From contig CAYWRH010000004.1 of NCBI GenBank assembly GCA_964460435.1, positions 10,009 through 74,008 on the forward strand: a DNA stretch of 64,000 nucleotides. The letters run 5' to 3'. This document shows positions 9,828-19,221 of this stretch, piece by piece. Under the pieces are notes generated by a model. The model searched no databases and was not told the DNA's origin. It saw nothing but the letters and a program-made list of their open reading frames with translations. The translations under genes and the position numbers were made by a program. Source of the stretch: JAAZBV01 sp964460435 (lineage in GTDB: Bacteria > Desulfobacterota > DSM-4660 > Desulfatiglandales > HGW-15). Each line of letters begins with the position of its first letter. Positions within the stretch are counted from its first letter, which is position 1.

Positions 9828-10862
9828 ATGGAAACAGATAAAAAGGAGAGCCCGGAATATTTGAGGATGAGCCTTGCGGCAGCCATGACCCTTGGCTTTA
9901 AGCAGGGACTGTTTTACCGGAATGCGAGGCTCTATTGCATTAACCTGCTGCTCACATATGATGAGGGGTGCGCTGCCAGGTGCGCCTACTGCGGGTTAAG
10001 CAATAACAGGCCCGGGGCATCTACAAAAAAGAGCTTTATAAGGGTCACATGGCCGGAGTACCGCCTGGATGAAATTATCGGGGAGATATCAAAAAGGCAG
10101 GAGAGGGTTAAAAGGATATGTATCTCCATGCTGACAAACAGCCGGTCGGTAAAAGATACAAGGTTGATATGCAAAAGATTGCGCTCTTCATTTGATATAC
10201 CTGTGTCCCTTCTTGTATCACCCACAATATTAGGACATGAAGATCTTGCCGATTTTAAAACCGCAGGCGCAGACAAGATAGGCGTTGCCATAGACCTTGC
10301 CACAAAAGAGCTGTTTGATAAATACAGGGGTAAGGGTGTTAACGGCCCTCATGAATGGGAAAGATACTGGCAGTGCCTCTCTGACGCTATCAAGATTTTT
10401 GGCAAAGGCAATGCAGGGTCTCATTTAATGACAGGCATGGGCGAGACAGAAAAAGAGATGTGTGAGGCAATCCAGAGGGCAAAGGATATGGGTGGTAGTA
10501 CACACCTCTTTTCATTCTTCCCTGAGGTGAATTCCCCCATGTCAGAGCACCCCATGCCTCCTATGGCTCAGTACAGGCGGATACAGGTTGCGAGATACCT
10601 TATAGATAACAGTATCTCGGATATATCACGATTCAGGTTTGATGCTGCGGGGAGAATAGTAGAATTCGGGTTATCATCAACTGATATGGATAAGGTAATT
10701 AACACGGGTGAACCCTTCCGTACAAGCGGGTGCACCGGCTATGATAACGAGGTGGCCTGCAACAGACCCTATGCCAACTCCCGCCCTGGGCCTGAAATAA
10801 GAAATTTCCCCTTTAAACCCCAGGAGAAAGATATAGCCCGAATAAAAAATCAGTTAAGATAA
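9828..10862 (+). CDS. BioB/LipS-like radical SAM protein
   Basis: A 344-aa enzyme with the radical SAM cluster motif CX3CX2C (Cys48, Cys52, Cys55, in GCAARCAYCG). The N-terminal MSLAAAMTLGF and LLTYDEGC text and a C-terminal GCTGYDNEVACNRPYAN segment hold further cysteines that could bind an auxiliary cluster used as a sulfur donor. Length and layout resemble biotin synthase and the two-protein lipoyl synthases LipS1/LipS2. Given the sLpl(AB)-like ligase 7 kb upstream, a LipS2-type role in sulfur insertion into octanoyl carriers is the favoured inference. A partner LipS1 is not in the window. The start is uncertain because AGGAGA lies about 20 bases upstream; Met14 (9867) is an alternative. 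Confidence 0.75.
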   Translation: METDKKESPEYLRMSLAAAMTLGFKQGLFYRNARLYCINLLLTYDEGCAARCAYCGLSNNRPGASTKKSFIRVTWPEYRLDEIIGEISKRQERVKRICISMLTNSRSVKDTRLICKRLRSSFDIPVSLLVSPTILGHEDLADFKTAGADKIGVAIDLATKELFDKYRGKGVNGPHEWERYWQCLSDAIKIFGKGNAGSHLMTGMGETEKEMCEAIQRAKDMGGSTHLFSFFPEVNSPMSEHPMPPMAQYRRIQVARYLIDNSISDISRFRFDAAGRIVEFGLSSTDMDKVINTGEPFRTSGCTGYDNEVACNRPYANSRPGPEIRNFPFKPQEKDIARIKNQLR

Positions 10863-11031
10863 AAAAATTAGTGTTTTTTCTTAATATGCCTACCCGATTT
10901 TAATTATTTTTAAGCTTGAAGCAATAGATGTTTATGTTTATATTTGGCTACTTTAAATGGGTATTCCGATAGTCATATGGAAAGAAGAAATCTTTGTATT
11001 TAACAAGGTTCTAATAAAAGGAGTGATAAAA

Positions 11032-12273
11032 ATGAATAAATTCAAATTGTTGGCAGTCTTTACAATCATTTTTTTTCTGGTATCAACCCATGTCCATGCA
11101 AAGTGGTGGATATTCGGGCAGAGCCAGGACGAAATCACAATCTCTTACCTTTATATCAATAATATCTCCTATGATGAGGGGGGCGATGAGATAACCCTTT
11201 ACAGGCAATATCTTGATGAAGGCAATATTGTGATCAGGGGAAAGGCCTCTGTGAAGCAGGGAAGCATCGGTTCTGTACAGATAAGCACAGACGGAAAGGA
11301 ATCATGGCAAAAGGCAGAGCTCTCAAGGGATGGGGCATTTGTATATAAATACAAGCCTGAAACAGGTAAAAAATATGAGCTTTATGTAAAGGCGCTAAAC
11401 ACCAGTGGTAAGGCCAACGACTTTGAAGAGACAAGAAAATTTGTGACAGTTTCAGAGCAGGATATGAGGGCTGCTGTTATTGAGGCCCTGAATAAACTCA
11501 CAGAAGCATACATGGCTGAAAACCCCGCGGCCTTTATGGAGCTTGTAAGCGATGATTTTGCCGGTGATTTTACCATCCTTGACAGGGCAATAAGGAAGGA
11601 TTTTAGCCTCTTTGACAACATTGATCTGAGATTTACCCTTACCAGCATGGCATCCGGTGCAAAGGGCGGTGTTGTTGTAACCATTACATATAACCGTTTT
11701 CTATTTGGCACAAAGAGCGGGCAGTCTTACAGGGACAGGGGCATGACCGAGTTTGCATTTGTTCCCGAAGGAAGCGGGCTTAAGGTAAAGGCCATGAAGT
11801 ACCCACTTATATTCGGTTTAAGTGATGCGGGCAATGTCGCAACAGGAGTTATCCAGGGATCATCAGATGAACCGACCATTACTGTGGATGGACAGGGGAA
11901 TGTGGAGGTTAAGCCCTTTTTCCAGGCAGTGGACCAGCTTAATGGTGAAGATGATATTGGTGGAGCAGGCATACCCGCACCCACCAACTTCCGGGTAGTT
12001 GGCGGAACGAAACACCATTATGTCCAGTTTGCCTTTGATACTGTGCTTACAATGGATGCCCTTGCTGATTATGAGTTTGTAATAGAAGAGGCATATAACG
12101 CTAATGGCCCATGGGAAGAGGTGGCACGCAGGCCAGGAGACGCCTATTCGCAGATCCAGCTTACAACAGATGCAATAGCACAGGAGGCAGTTATCCTCTA
12201 TTACAGGGTAAGGCTTGAAAAAGAGGGCAAGGCAAGCGAACCCAGCAATGTGGCTATCTGGGATAATATCTAA
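11032..12273 (+). CDS. Exported protein with Ig-like, NTF2-like and fibronectin-III-like domains
   Basis: Start chosen at AAAGGAG plus eight bases (413 aa). A Sec signal (MNKFKLLAVFTIIFFLVSTH, cut near VHA) is followed by an Ig-like region (about 30-140, with VQISTDGKESWQKAELS). An NTF2/SnoaL-like region (about 150-240) begins ALNKLTEAYMAENPAAFMELV. A C-terminal FN3-like region (about 315-413) starts at PAPTNFRVV. The NTF2-like part resembles the C-terminus of the next gene product, so the two probably work together in the periplasm or at the surface. No enzymatic motif is seen. It opens a three-gene, same-strand cluster with a beta-barrel protein. Function unknown. Confidence 0.75.
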   Translation: MNKFKLLAVFTIIFFLVSTHVHAKWWIFGQSQDEITISYLYINNISYDEGGDEITLYRQYLDEGNIVIRGKASVKQGSIGSVQISTDGKESWQKAELSRDGAFVYKYKPETGKKYELYVKALNTSGKANDFEETRKFVTVSEQDMRAAVIEALNKLTEAYMAENPAAFMELVSDDFAGDFTILDRAIRKDFSLFDNIDLRFTLTSMASGAKGGVVVTITYNRFLFGTKSGQSYRDRGMTEFAFVPEGSGLKVKAMKYPLIFGLSDAGNVATGVIQGSSDEPTITVDGQGNVEVKPFFQAVDQLNGEDDIGGAGIPAPTNFRVVGGTKHHYVQFAFDTVLTMDALADYEFVIEEAYNANGPWEEVARRPGDAYSQIQLTTDAIAQEAVILYYRVRLEKEGKASEPSNVAIWDNI

Positions 12274-12287
12274 AAAAATTAATAAAC

Positions 12288-12315
12288 AAAACCCTGCCTT
12301 TATTTGCAGGGTTTT
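12288..12315 (+). terminator. Intercistronic hairpin (terminator or attenuator)
   Basis: A perfect ten-base inverted repeat (12288-12297 and 12306-12315) with an eight-base loop ends in TTTT. It stands between two cluster genes and ends only two bases before the GAGG ribosome site of the next gene. It could lower downstream expression rather than end the transcript. Confidence 0.6.
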
Positions 12316-12330
12316 GTGAGGTTAATACCT

Positions 12331-15300
12331 ATGCATCTGTTAAGAAACAAGATTCTTGTATATTCGTCTCTTTTCTGCCTGATCCTTGTAATTATTGCGC
12401 CTCAAGGTCTTTATGCGCAGGATGAAAATCCCAATGAGAGGTCAACAGGAGGGGTTTTTGCTGGTGCATACGATATTGCAAAGGAGAGCCACGGTGTACC
12501 CTTTCTGGATCAGCTCGCCACGAATGGCATTCCTGCCATTTATGGTGAAATCCTTAGTGCAGCCGCTGAGGGCGGAGGAGAGGCATTCAAGAATGAGGCA
12601 TGGAAGGGTGGAGAGGTCGCAAAGCAGCTTGCCACTCAGCAATATGTGCGTGACAGCCTGAAAAGGATAGCAGATGCAATAGGGGATCTGACTTCAGTCC
12701 TTGATATTGGCGGCAAACTATATGCTGAACAGTATGATGATGCAAAAGTATCAACCGCAATATTTGTTCTTGGCAAGATTGCTGGTTCTGAATCAGGGGG
12801 CGCGGTCCTGAAGTCAATCGGTGTCACCTCAACCGCCTATGTTACTGCTGCTGTTGTAGCCTTTCAGGTATGGTATGAATCATCCAAGGCCCTTGCAGCA
12901 GAGACAACCTCAAGGCAGCTTGAGAGCCTTTACGGCTCCATTGAGCTTATGATCCGTGACAAATCTAGAACCACACTGGGTCAGGGCGACCCCTTCCCCC
13001 CTACACCTGAAAATGTGGAAAAGGTCTGGAAAAGGGTGCTGAATGACCAGGGATTCAGGGTCTTATTCAAGGCATATGTCACAGAGCAGCTCAATCAGGA
13101 ATTCCCCGAACCTGGTTATTTTGATTCAATAGCGGCATATGCATCTGCCCCTTTTTCTGACAAGAGTGCATCTGCAACAATAGAAGAGCAGGCAAAAACC
13201 AATTTACAAAAAGATTATTCATCTCTCAAATCCTATATTACCGGTCTTGTGTCATGGTTAAACAAGGCGGAAAAGGTAAGGGAGCAGCAGACCATTGCAC
13301 GTCAGGAGCTAAAAAAACTTGCCGACCGCATTAAACAGAGTACCGGCGGAAGCATGGAGCAGGCTATAGAAAGGATGGACAAGGCCATCACCATGCTTGG
13401 CGTTGTAGAGGTGTATCTCAGGGACAGCAATGAAAAGATCGATAAGGCTATAAAGGAAAAGGATGTTGAAGAGCTTCAGGTGCACCTGAAGATGATCGCA
13501 GATTATGTAAAGGATGTTATTGCCTGGATACCTGAAAGGGGGCCGGTTGCAGAAAGAAGGAATGGGGCATTTACAAAACTCAAGGAGGCTTATGTAAAGG
13601 CAGAGGCCGGGTTTAACGCCCTTGTAGGTGAATTAAAGGCAAAACTGGAAAAGCCAAGGCCGCCTGAAAATATAGAGGTGCCTGAAAACCTGCAAGCAAT
13701 AGACCCTGTAGAGATGTTCAAGACAAAGTTCGGGGAATTTCTAAAACCTTTTGAATGGGGAGGCGTTAAAGATGTTTCTATCATCAAAGATAATTATCTG
13801 AAGATGCTTGAGACAGGCAATTTTGTCCACCCCCTTGATAATAAGAACACACCTCTCCCGGGCGGAAGAGCGCCAAAGGCAGAAGAGATAGAAAAGGCAT
13901 GGGCAAGGGAAGATTACCAGGGCGCAGCAGGCCGTGGCGGGGGCATACCAAGAGAGGAGGATACAATACAGGGGTATAAAAGCTATCTAGGCAAAAAGAT
14001 AGCCGAAGTGAAGATGCCGGATGAAATAACTTCATTAAATGCATCAATCAATACCCAGAGTGCTGCTATAGAAAAAATTTTTAAGGAAGGAAATAACCTT
14101 GCCTTTGGCAGAAACGAGCAGGGAGAATATGTCACTGGTGAAACCCCTGAACAGGCAAAGGCCCGAAGGGAGAGGGGCCAGGCACTTATGAAACAGGCAA
14201 GGGAGATGAGCGATGCTCTTAAGCCATCACTGGACAGGCTTCAGGCCCTGAATATTGCCTGGACACAGGCAAGAGAGATGGCTAATGAGGCAGCCGCCAC
14301 TATTATTATGATGGCGGGGTTAACCAGAAATGAAACAACAGAATGGATGAACCAGACAAAGGCATATATAATAAATGAACTAAACCCCCTTTATCAGGAA
14401 TATCAATCACTAAATGCAAGGCTTTCAGCATTTGATGAACCATATCGCAATTTCAAATCCGGAGCACTTGATACTGCCATTGAAAATGCAAAATCAGTTG
14501 TCAGCGATTATTCATATGTGGGGCTTCAGGGAACAACAATCCCTGAATCGCAGCTAATGATTACAGGGGCTATTACAGAAGTCAGTAAAATTGTTAATGC
14601 GATTTCCAGCAGGACAGAAAATCTGAAACGCGCCTACAGCAATATCCAGAATATATTTCAAACCGTTGAGAGCATGGATTATCTTGCCAAACAGTGGGAT
14701 GATTTTATAGCTGATGCCAGCCTATCATCGCGAGATATAAACACCTATATTGACCCATCCTTTATGAAGGATGACCGGTTCAACATGCTCAAGGAGATGT
14801 TCGGTGACATGGAAAAGATGTCATCAGATTACAGAGAAAAGATAGGTGCTCTGGATAATGAGTGCATGCAATATATAGATAACAGCAAATCTGATTCCGC
14901 CTGGCTTCAGTCGGCAATAAACAACCTGATCAGATTCAAGGATACGGCTATCCAGGCAGGGGTATTGGGAGATGCAGAGTCATTAAAACCCAATCTCAAC
15001 CTCGGGTACAATATGGTGGAAGGTGGAAAGACCGTTGCCCTCATACCTTATCAGCATTACATGACAGAGAAGGAAAAGAGTGCAGCAATAACAAGTCTGC
15101 AGAATATAATTGATGCAACAAATCTGGCTTCTTTTTTAAGCGGGGTTGCACCGTGGCTTGACAGAGAGGTAAAGAGATACATGAATGAGATAACAGCGCT
15201 GCCTGTTATCAAGGAGGAGAATTTTTTTATCGGGAATATACCCACTGGCGAAAAGGTGCATGTTGTGCTTAAAAGCAAACTTGATGAGGCAACAGGTGTT

Positions 15301-16254
15301 GTGAACGCACTTGTGCCTGGTGAAAAAACTTTTAATGATAACTGGCAGAAACTCAGGACCCTTGTGCCTGTTGGCATGCATTATAAAAGTGAGGCAGACC
15401 AGTTTGCAGAGCTTAATGTCCCTTCTAATGCGCCTCTGGCAAAGGACTTTATTGCCCTCAGAGAAAAATTCATAGGGCTTTATTTAAAGGATCGTGAAGT
15501 CACAGCGCAGAAACAACTGGACGACTATGAGAAACTAGCAAAGGAGGCTATGGCCAGATGGGCGAGTATAACAGGGCCATTAAAGGAGCGGATAAAGAGC
15601 GGGGATGACCTTATAAAAAGGGCATCTGATTCTGGCACACTTTCACGCTCAGAACTGGAGACCCTCAAGGCTGCCATTGAATCGGCCCTAAACAACCTGA
15701 ACAGTGACCCCCTGGATGATTTCTCAGCAGCATCCTATGCCATGTTCAAGGCAAATCTGGACAGGGGCGAGTATGCAACTGACATAAAATTTATAAATGA
15801 TGGGCTAGGGAGACTTCCTGAACAATTCTACAGCGCCATTGATGCGATCAGGTCTAGGCTCCAGAATTATGGCGACAAGACAGAGGCAGTCAAAGGGTTT
15901 TATGCCCAATTTAAAGCCGCCTATGAAGAGAAAAATGAGTCACGCCTAATGAACTGTCTTAGTGATCAGTGGGAGGCTGGCGACGGCACAACCCTCTATG
16001 ATGTTGAGGAATACTTCAGGAACATGTTCACTGTTTTTGATGAGATAAGGCTTGATATCACCAACCTGAGGGTGGAGAAGTCAGGAGCTGAAACATACAG
16101 GGTATCATATGATCTTCTTATCACAGGGAGGATATATGCGGAAAACATGACCCATACCGAAAAATCAAGCGTTATGGAAGAGGTAACAGTTACTGATGAC
16201 AATAAAATAAAGATAACTAGGACCCCTGAAGGCCGGTTCTGGTATGTAAATTAA
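12331..16254 (+). CDS. Giant exported helical (coiled-coil-rich) protein with C-terminal NTF2-like domain
   Basis: The chosen ATG has GAGG nine bases upstream, giving 1307 aa. A Sec signal (residues about 1-30, ending GLYAQ) leads to a long, largely alpha-helical, charged body rich in Glu, Lys, Ala and Gln. Stretches look like extended coiled coil (for example around 290-380, 560-640 and 1060-1130). An early hydrophobic Ala/Val/Ser-rich segment lies around 160-195. The last about 120 residues (from AVKGFYAQFKAAYEEKNESR) form an NTF2-like domain similar to that in the preceding gene product. No Pfam-type enzyme motif was recognised. Being between an Ig/NTF2 protein and an outer-membrane barrel, it may form a periplasmic or surface scaffold; this is inference. 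Confidence 0.75.
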   Translation: MHLLRNKILVYSSLFCLILVIIAPQGLYAQDENPNERSTGGVFAGAYDIAKESHGVPFLDQLATNGIPAIYGEILSAAAEGGGEAFKNEAWKGGEVAKQLATQQYVRDSLKRIADAIGDLTSVLDIGGKLYAEQYDDAKVSTAIFVLGKIAGSESGGAVLKSIGVTSTAYVTAAVVAFQVWYESSKALAAETTSRQLESLYGSIELMIRDKSRTTLGQGDPFPPTPENVEKVWKRVLNDQGFRVLFKAYVTEQLNQEFPEPGYFDSIAAYASAPFSDKSASATIEEQAKTNLQKDYSSLKSYITGLVSWLNKAEKVREQQTIARQELKKLADRIKQSTGGSMEQAIERMDKAITMLGVVEVYLRDSNEKIDKAIKEKDVEELQVHLKMIADYVKDVIAWIPERGPVAERRNGAFTKLKEAYVKAEAGFNALVGELKAKLEKPRPPENIEVPENLQAIDPVEMFKTKFGEFLKPFEWGGVKDVSIIKDNYLKMLETGNFVHPLDNKNTPLPGGRAPKAEEIEKAWAREDYQGAAGRGGGIPREEDTIQGYKSYLGKKIAEVKMPDEITSLNASINTQSAAIEKIFKEGNNLAFGRNEQGEYVTGETPEQAKARRERGQALMKQAREMSDALKPSLDRLQALNIAWTQAREMANEAAATIIMMAGLTRNETTEWMNQTKAYIINELNPLYQEYQSLNARLSAFDEPYRNFKSGALDTAIENAKSVVSDYSYVGLQGTTIPESQLMITGAITEVSKIVNAISSRTENLKRAYSNIQNIFQTVESMDYLAKQWDDFIADASLSSRDINTYIDPSFMKDDRFNMLKEMFGDMEKMSSDYREKIGALDNECMQYIDNSKSDSAWLQSAINNLIRFKDTAIQAGVLGDAESLKPNLNLGYNMVEGGKTVALIPYQHYMTEKEKSAAITSLQNIIDATNLASFLSGVAPWLDREVKRYMNEITALPVIKEENFFIGNIPTGEKVHVVLKSKLDEATGVVNALVPGEKTFNDNWQKLRTLVPVGMHYKSEADQFAELNVPSNAPLAKDFIALREKFIGLYLKDREVTAQKQLDDYEKLAKEAMARWASITGPLKERIKSGDDLIKRASDSGTLSRSELETLKAAIESALNNLNSDPLDDFSAASYAMFKANLDRGEYATDIKFINDGLGRLPEQFYSAIDAIRSRLQNYGDKTEAVKGFYAQFKAAYEEKNESRLMNCLSDQWEAGDGTTLYDVEEYFRNMFTVFDEIRLDITNLRVEKSGAETYRVSYDLLITGRIYAENMTHTEKSSVMEEVTVTDDNKIKITRTPEGRFWYVN

Positions 16255-16308
16255 TAAGATACAGTTAACAGCATATTTTTATAATAATTATAGTTTTGGG
16301 AGGATAAA

Positions 16309-17949
16309 ATGGATTTTAAACGCAATTTGAAATGCAGACCTTTAAGAAGTATCTTTGGCGCAGGGTTGTTTATCCTGGTTCTTGGCTGTCTGCTGCTGAT
16401 CAACACTTCATACCTGTTTGCGGAAATCAATGTGTCAAACGATTTCGCCTACACCTATAACAAAATTTCAGGCCCAGGAAAGGATCAGTCATCCCTGACC
16501 CCAGGATACCGATACCTCGATATCCTTGGTATAAACGGAAATGGGGAGTTCAATGGTTTTGATTATCATTTTAATGTCGGTGCCCAGTTCACTGATGACA
16601 GACGCACAGACCCACAGACCTTTCTTTTGACAAACCTGAAGGCAGGGCTGACCAATAAAATCCATACCCTTAATCTGGGAGACACCTTTGAAGCGCTTTC
16701 ACAGTATGGCCTCAGCACCTCTCTAAAGGGCGGATCATACAGGTTTGGCAAGGCGGACTCAGGCCTTCCTGAATTTACCTTTCTTTACGGATATGCAACT
16801 CCTAGGTGGGATAACTTTGAGGGGTTTGGTGATGATCAGATAGATGCCCTTGACAGGGAAATAGTGGGCGGAAAGGTCAGCTATTCCTTTCTTGATAATC
16901 TAAAGGCGGGTTTCAGTGTGGTAAGCTCGGAGGATTCCGACAGGGTATTTGCTACTGACGAACTCTATGACATCATCTCCTATACTCTTGACTGGGAGTA
17001 TAATCCCATACCGGGTCTTACTGTAAGGGGTGAATCATCATTTGCAGATACAACTGTCTCCTACTCCCCTTCAGTTCCTGACCTTGCTATGGAGGGGTAT
17101 GCCCATAAGATAACAGCCATCGGTGATGGCGGCCCAAGCAGGGTAACACTGGAGTATGAGAGGATAGCGCCTGATTTCATCACAATCGTTGGCTCTGCCA
17201 CATCTGACAGGGAAAAGGCAAAGGGAAGATGGCGTTATAAATTTAACAAGAAGAATACCCTGACAACAGGTTTTTTATGGTACAGGAACAATCTTGACAA
17301 CACAGAGGCAGTAACGAATAACCATTACCGTCCTGAAATGAGCCTTTTAACAAGGGGTATTTTTGGTAGAAAGTATGCCTCAACAGATATCTCATATAAA
17401 CTGGATATAACAAAACAGAGTGGTATAGGCACCACCAGGGCGGATCATATTGTGAACCTGAACTACAGGGACAGGTTCGGCATACTGGACAGCGACAGCA
17501 ATATAGGCTTTACATCATATGATTACAAGATTGCCCCTCAGCAGAAAAATGTGGAATACACCTATAACACCTCTCTGAGCGCCCGTTTTCACCATGACAG
17601 TTTTATACTTAAACCAAATCTGAATCTTGGTGTATGGACATCAAGGGAAGAGCTTACAGACCTCTCAGATAAACTCTATGAATACTCCCTTGGAACAGGG
17701 ATAGAATTCCCTGCCATCAAGGTCACTTCTGATTTAAAGATAGGCCAGAACAAGCTTGAAAAGGAAGGCGGAGAGGACTCCCTTAAGGGTTTTGCCCGCC
17801 TGAACATCTATTACAGGCCTGAATTTCTATCAGGCTTTAGGTACAGCATGATATTTTTAAGGGCAAATATTAACGATTACAACTATGATGTTGATGATAA
17901 CGACTTCAGGGAGACAAGCATCTCTTCAGGACTCAACATACAGTTTTAA
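16309..17949 (+). CDS. Outer-membrane beta-barrel protein
   Basis: A 546-aa protein with an N-terminal signal (hydrophobic LFILVLGCLLLINTSYLFA, residues about 20-38) followed by alternating polar and aromatic strands throughout. It ends in a C-terminal aromatic residue (LNIQF), the usual signal for BAM insertion. No TonB box, plug domain or known porin signature was found. GGGAGG precedes the ATG. It lies 54 bases after the giant exported protein and is presumably its outer-membrane partner. Family not recognised. Confidence 0.75.
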   Translation: MDFKRNLKCRPLRSIFGAGLFILVLGCLLLINTSYLFAEINVSNDFAYTYNKISGPGKDQSSLTPGYRYLDILGINGNGEFNGFDYHFNVGAQFTDDRRTDPQTFLLTNLKAGLTNKIHTLNLGDTFEALSQYGLSTSLKGGSYRFGKADSGLPEFTFLYGYATPRWDNFEGFGDDQIDALDREIVGGKVSYSFLDNLKAGFSVVSSEDSDRVFATDELYDIISYTLDWEYNPIPGLTVRGESSFADTTVSYSPSVPDLAMEGYAHKITAIGDGGPSRVTLEYERIAPDFITIVGSATSDREKAKGRWRYKFNKKNTLTTGFLWYRNNLDNTEAVTNNHYRPEMSLLTRGIFGRKYASTDISYKLDITKQSGIGTTRADHIVNLNYRDRFGILDSDSNIGFTSYDYKIAPQQKNVEYTYNTSLSARFHHDSFILKPNLNLGVWTSREELTDLSDKLYEYSLGTGIEFPAIKVTSDLKIGQNKLEKEGGEDSLKGFARLNIYYRPEFLSGFRYSMIFLRANINDYNYDVDDNDFRETSISSGLNIQF

Positions 17950-17965
17950 TAGTCGCAGGTGACTA

Positions 17966-18158
17966 ATGAAAAAAAGGCAGCCCAGATTTAATCCTCCTGA
18001 TCCTCGCTTTTTGTGGATGCAGCCACAGTAAGTGGCAGACATTTGGTCAGGAGGAGGGGGCTGGCATTAATAAAAATACCGGAAAAAAGCCTGTTAGCAG
18101 ACAAGATGATGATATAAAAATATTCTTACAAATTAGGATTTACATTCCTAATTTGTAA
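17966..18158 (+). pseudogene. Small lipoprotein gene with an A7 frameshift
   Basis: An ATG with AGGTGA upstream is followed by a run of seven A (17969-17975). In the written frame it soon stops. If one A is removed the frame reads MKKGSPDLILLILAFCGC, a clear lipoprotein signal with lipobox Cys, and continues to TAA at 18156-18158, about 63 aa. It follows the beta-barrel gene by 17 bases, so a lipoprotein partner of that system fits. The run could be a slippage (phase) site, a real mutation or a base-calling error. Confidence 0.6.
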
Positions 18159-18162
18159 GAAT
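18122..18162 (+). repeat. Perfect 17-bp inverted repeat with 7-base loop
   Basis: Positions 18122-18138 and 18146-18162 are exact reverse complements (arm starts ATTCTTACAAATTAGGA). It overlaps the last codons of the frameshifted lipoprotein gene and precedes the PurM-like gene. No T-run follows, so it may be an mRNA 3'-end hairpin or a repeat element. Confidence 0.8.
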
Positions 18163-18207
18163 TATGAGATCATTCATTATGGCCGAGGAATACATTAGGG
18201 GTTATAA

Positions 18208-19221
18208 ATGGAATATAGAGTAAATATAGACTTGGCAAACACCACAAAGGCAGAGTTAGCCAGTGTTATTGATGGAAAGGATGATCGTATCCTTAATCGT
18301 GTCGGGGCATTTTCTTCGCTCTTTCTGCTGGATGTAAAAAAATACCAGGAACCCGTGCTCGTGCTTAAAACAGAGGAACCCGGGAGCAAACAGGTTCTTG
18401 CATTTCAGCATGACAGGATTGAGTCTGTCTGTTTTGATATGATCAACCACCTTATTAATGACTGTATTGTCATGGGGGCAGAGCCCCTGGCAGTTCAGGA
18501 CCTGGTTATTTGCGGCAAGCTGGAAAAATCTGTTGTTACACGTGTGGTTGCGGCTATTGCCGCTGCCTGCCAGGCACAGGGGTGTGTTCTGACTGGTGGT
18601 GAAACAACTGAGCAGCCTGATATTGTGCCGGAAAAGACATACATACTTGGCTCAAGCATTGTGGGTGTAGTGGAGCGTGATAAAATCATTGATGGCTCAA
18701 AAATCAGACCAGGCGATGTTGTTATTGCAATTGGCTCGTCCGGGCCTCACACGAACGGATATACCTTAATCCGGGATCTGTTGGCAAAAAATCCGGCCCT
18801 GGCAAAGGAACCGGTCGGCAATACAACATTCATTGATGCTGTGCTTGAACCCCACAGGTGCTACTATAATTCGGTCAGGGGTCTGTTCAGCCATCTTCTG
18901 GGCATGGCACATATCACAGGCGGCGGGATCAGGGAAAATCTTAACCGGATATTGCCAAAGAATGTGGATGCAACTATTGACCTTGAAAAATATCAGGTGC
19001 CCGAAATCTTCAGGGTGATCCGGAAGGCCTCAAACGCCTCTGTTGACAGTATGCTTCGCACCTTTAATATGGGAGTCGGCCTTACACTGGTCTTGCGGCC
19101 TGAAATGGTGCAGCATGCCCTCACTCACCTTAAGGCATGCGGCGAGCACGCCTATGTTATTGGCCATATAACTAACGGCTCCGGAAAGGTTCAATGTCAT
19201 GGCGCTCTATTTAATGATTAA
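18208..19221 (+). CDS. PurM-family (AIR synthase-like) protein with altered substrate loop
   Basis: A 337-aa protein that aligns with phosphoribosylformylglycinamidine cyclo-ligase along most of its length. GGETTEQPD, DKIIDGSKIRPGDVVIAIGSSGPHTNGY and TGGGIRENLNRILP match PurM blocks. PurM makes AIR from FGAM and ATP. However the N-terminal YxDAGVD region is missing, and the loop usually reading GTDGVGTK reads KTEEPGSK, so a conserved Asp and glycines are lost. It may be a working but divergent PurM, or a paralogue with another substrate. It is followed by a DUF169 gene after 185 bases. Confidence 0.75.
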   Translation: MEYRVNIDLANTTKAELASVIDGKDDRILNRVGAFSSLFLLDVKKYQEPVLVLKTEEPGSKQVLAFQHDRIESVCFDMINHLINDCIVMGAEPLAVQDLVICGKLEKSVVTRVVAAIAAACQAQGCVLTGGETTEQPDIVPEKTYILGSSIVGVVERDKIIDGSKIRPGDVVIAIGSSGPHTNGYTLIRDLLAKNPALAKEPVGNTTFIDAVLEPHRCYYNSVRGLFSHLLGMAHITGGGIRENLNRILPKNVDATIDLEKYQVPEIFRVIRKASNASVDSMLRTFNMGVGLTLVLRPEMVQHALTHLKACGEHAYVIGHITNGSGKVQCHGALFND

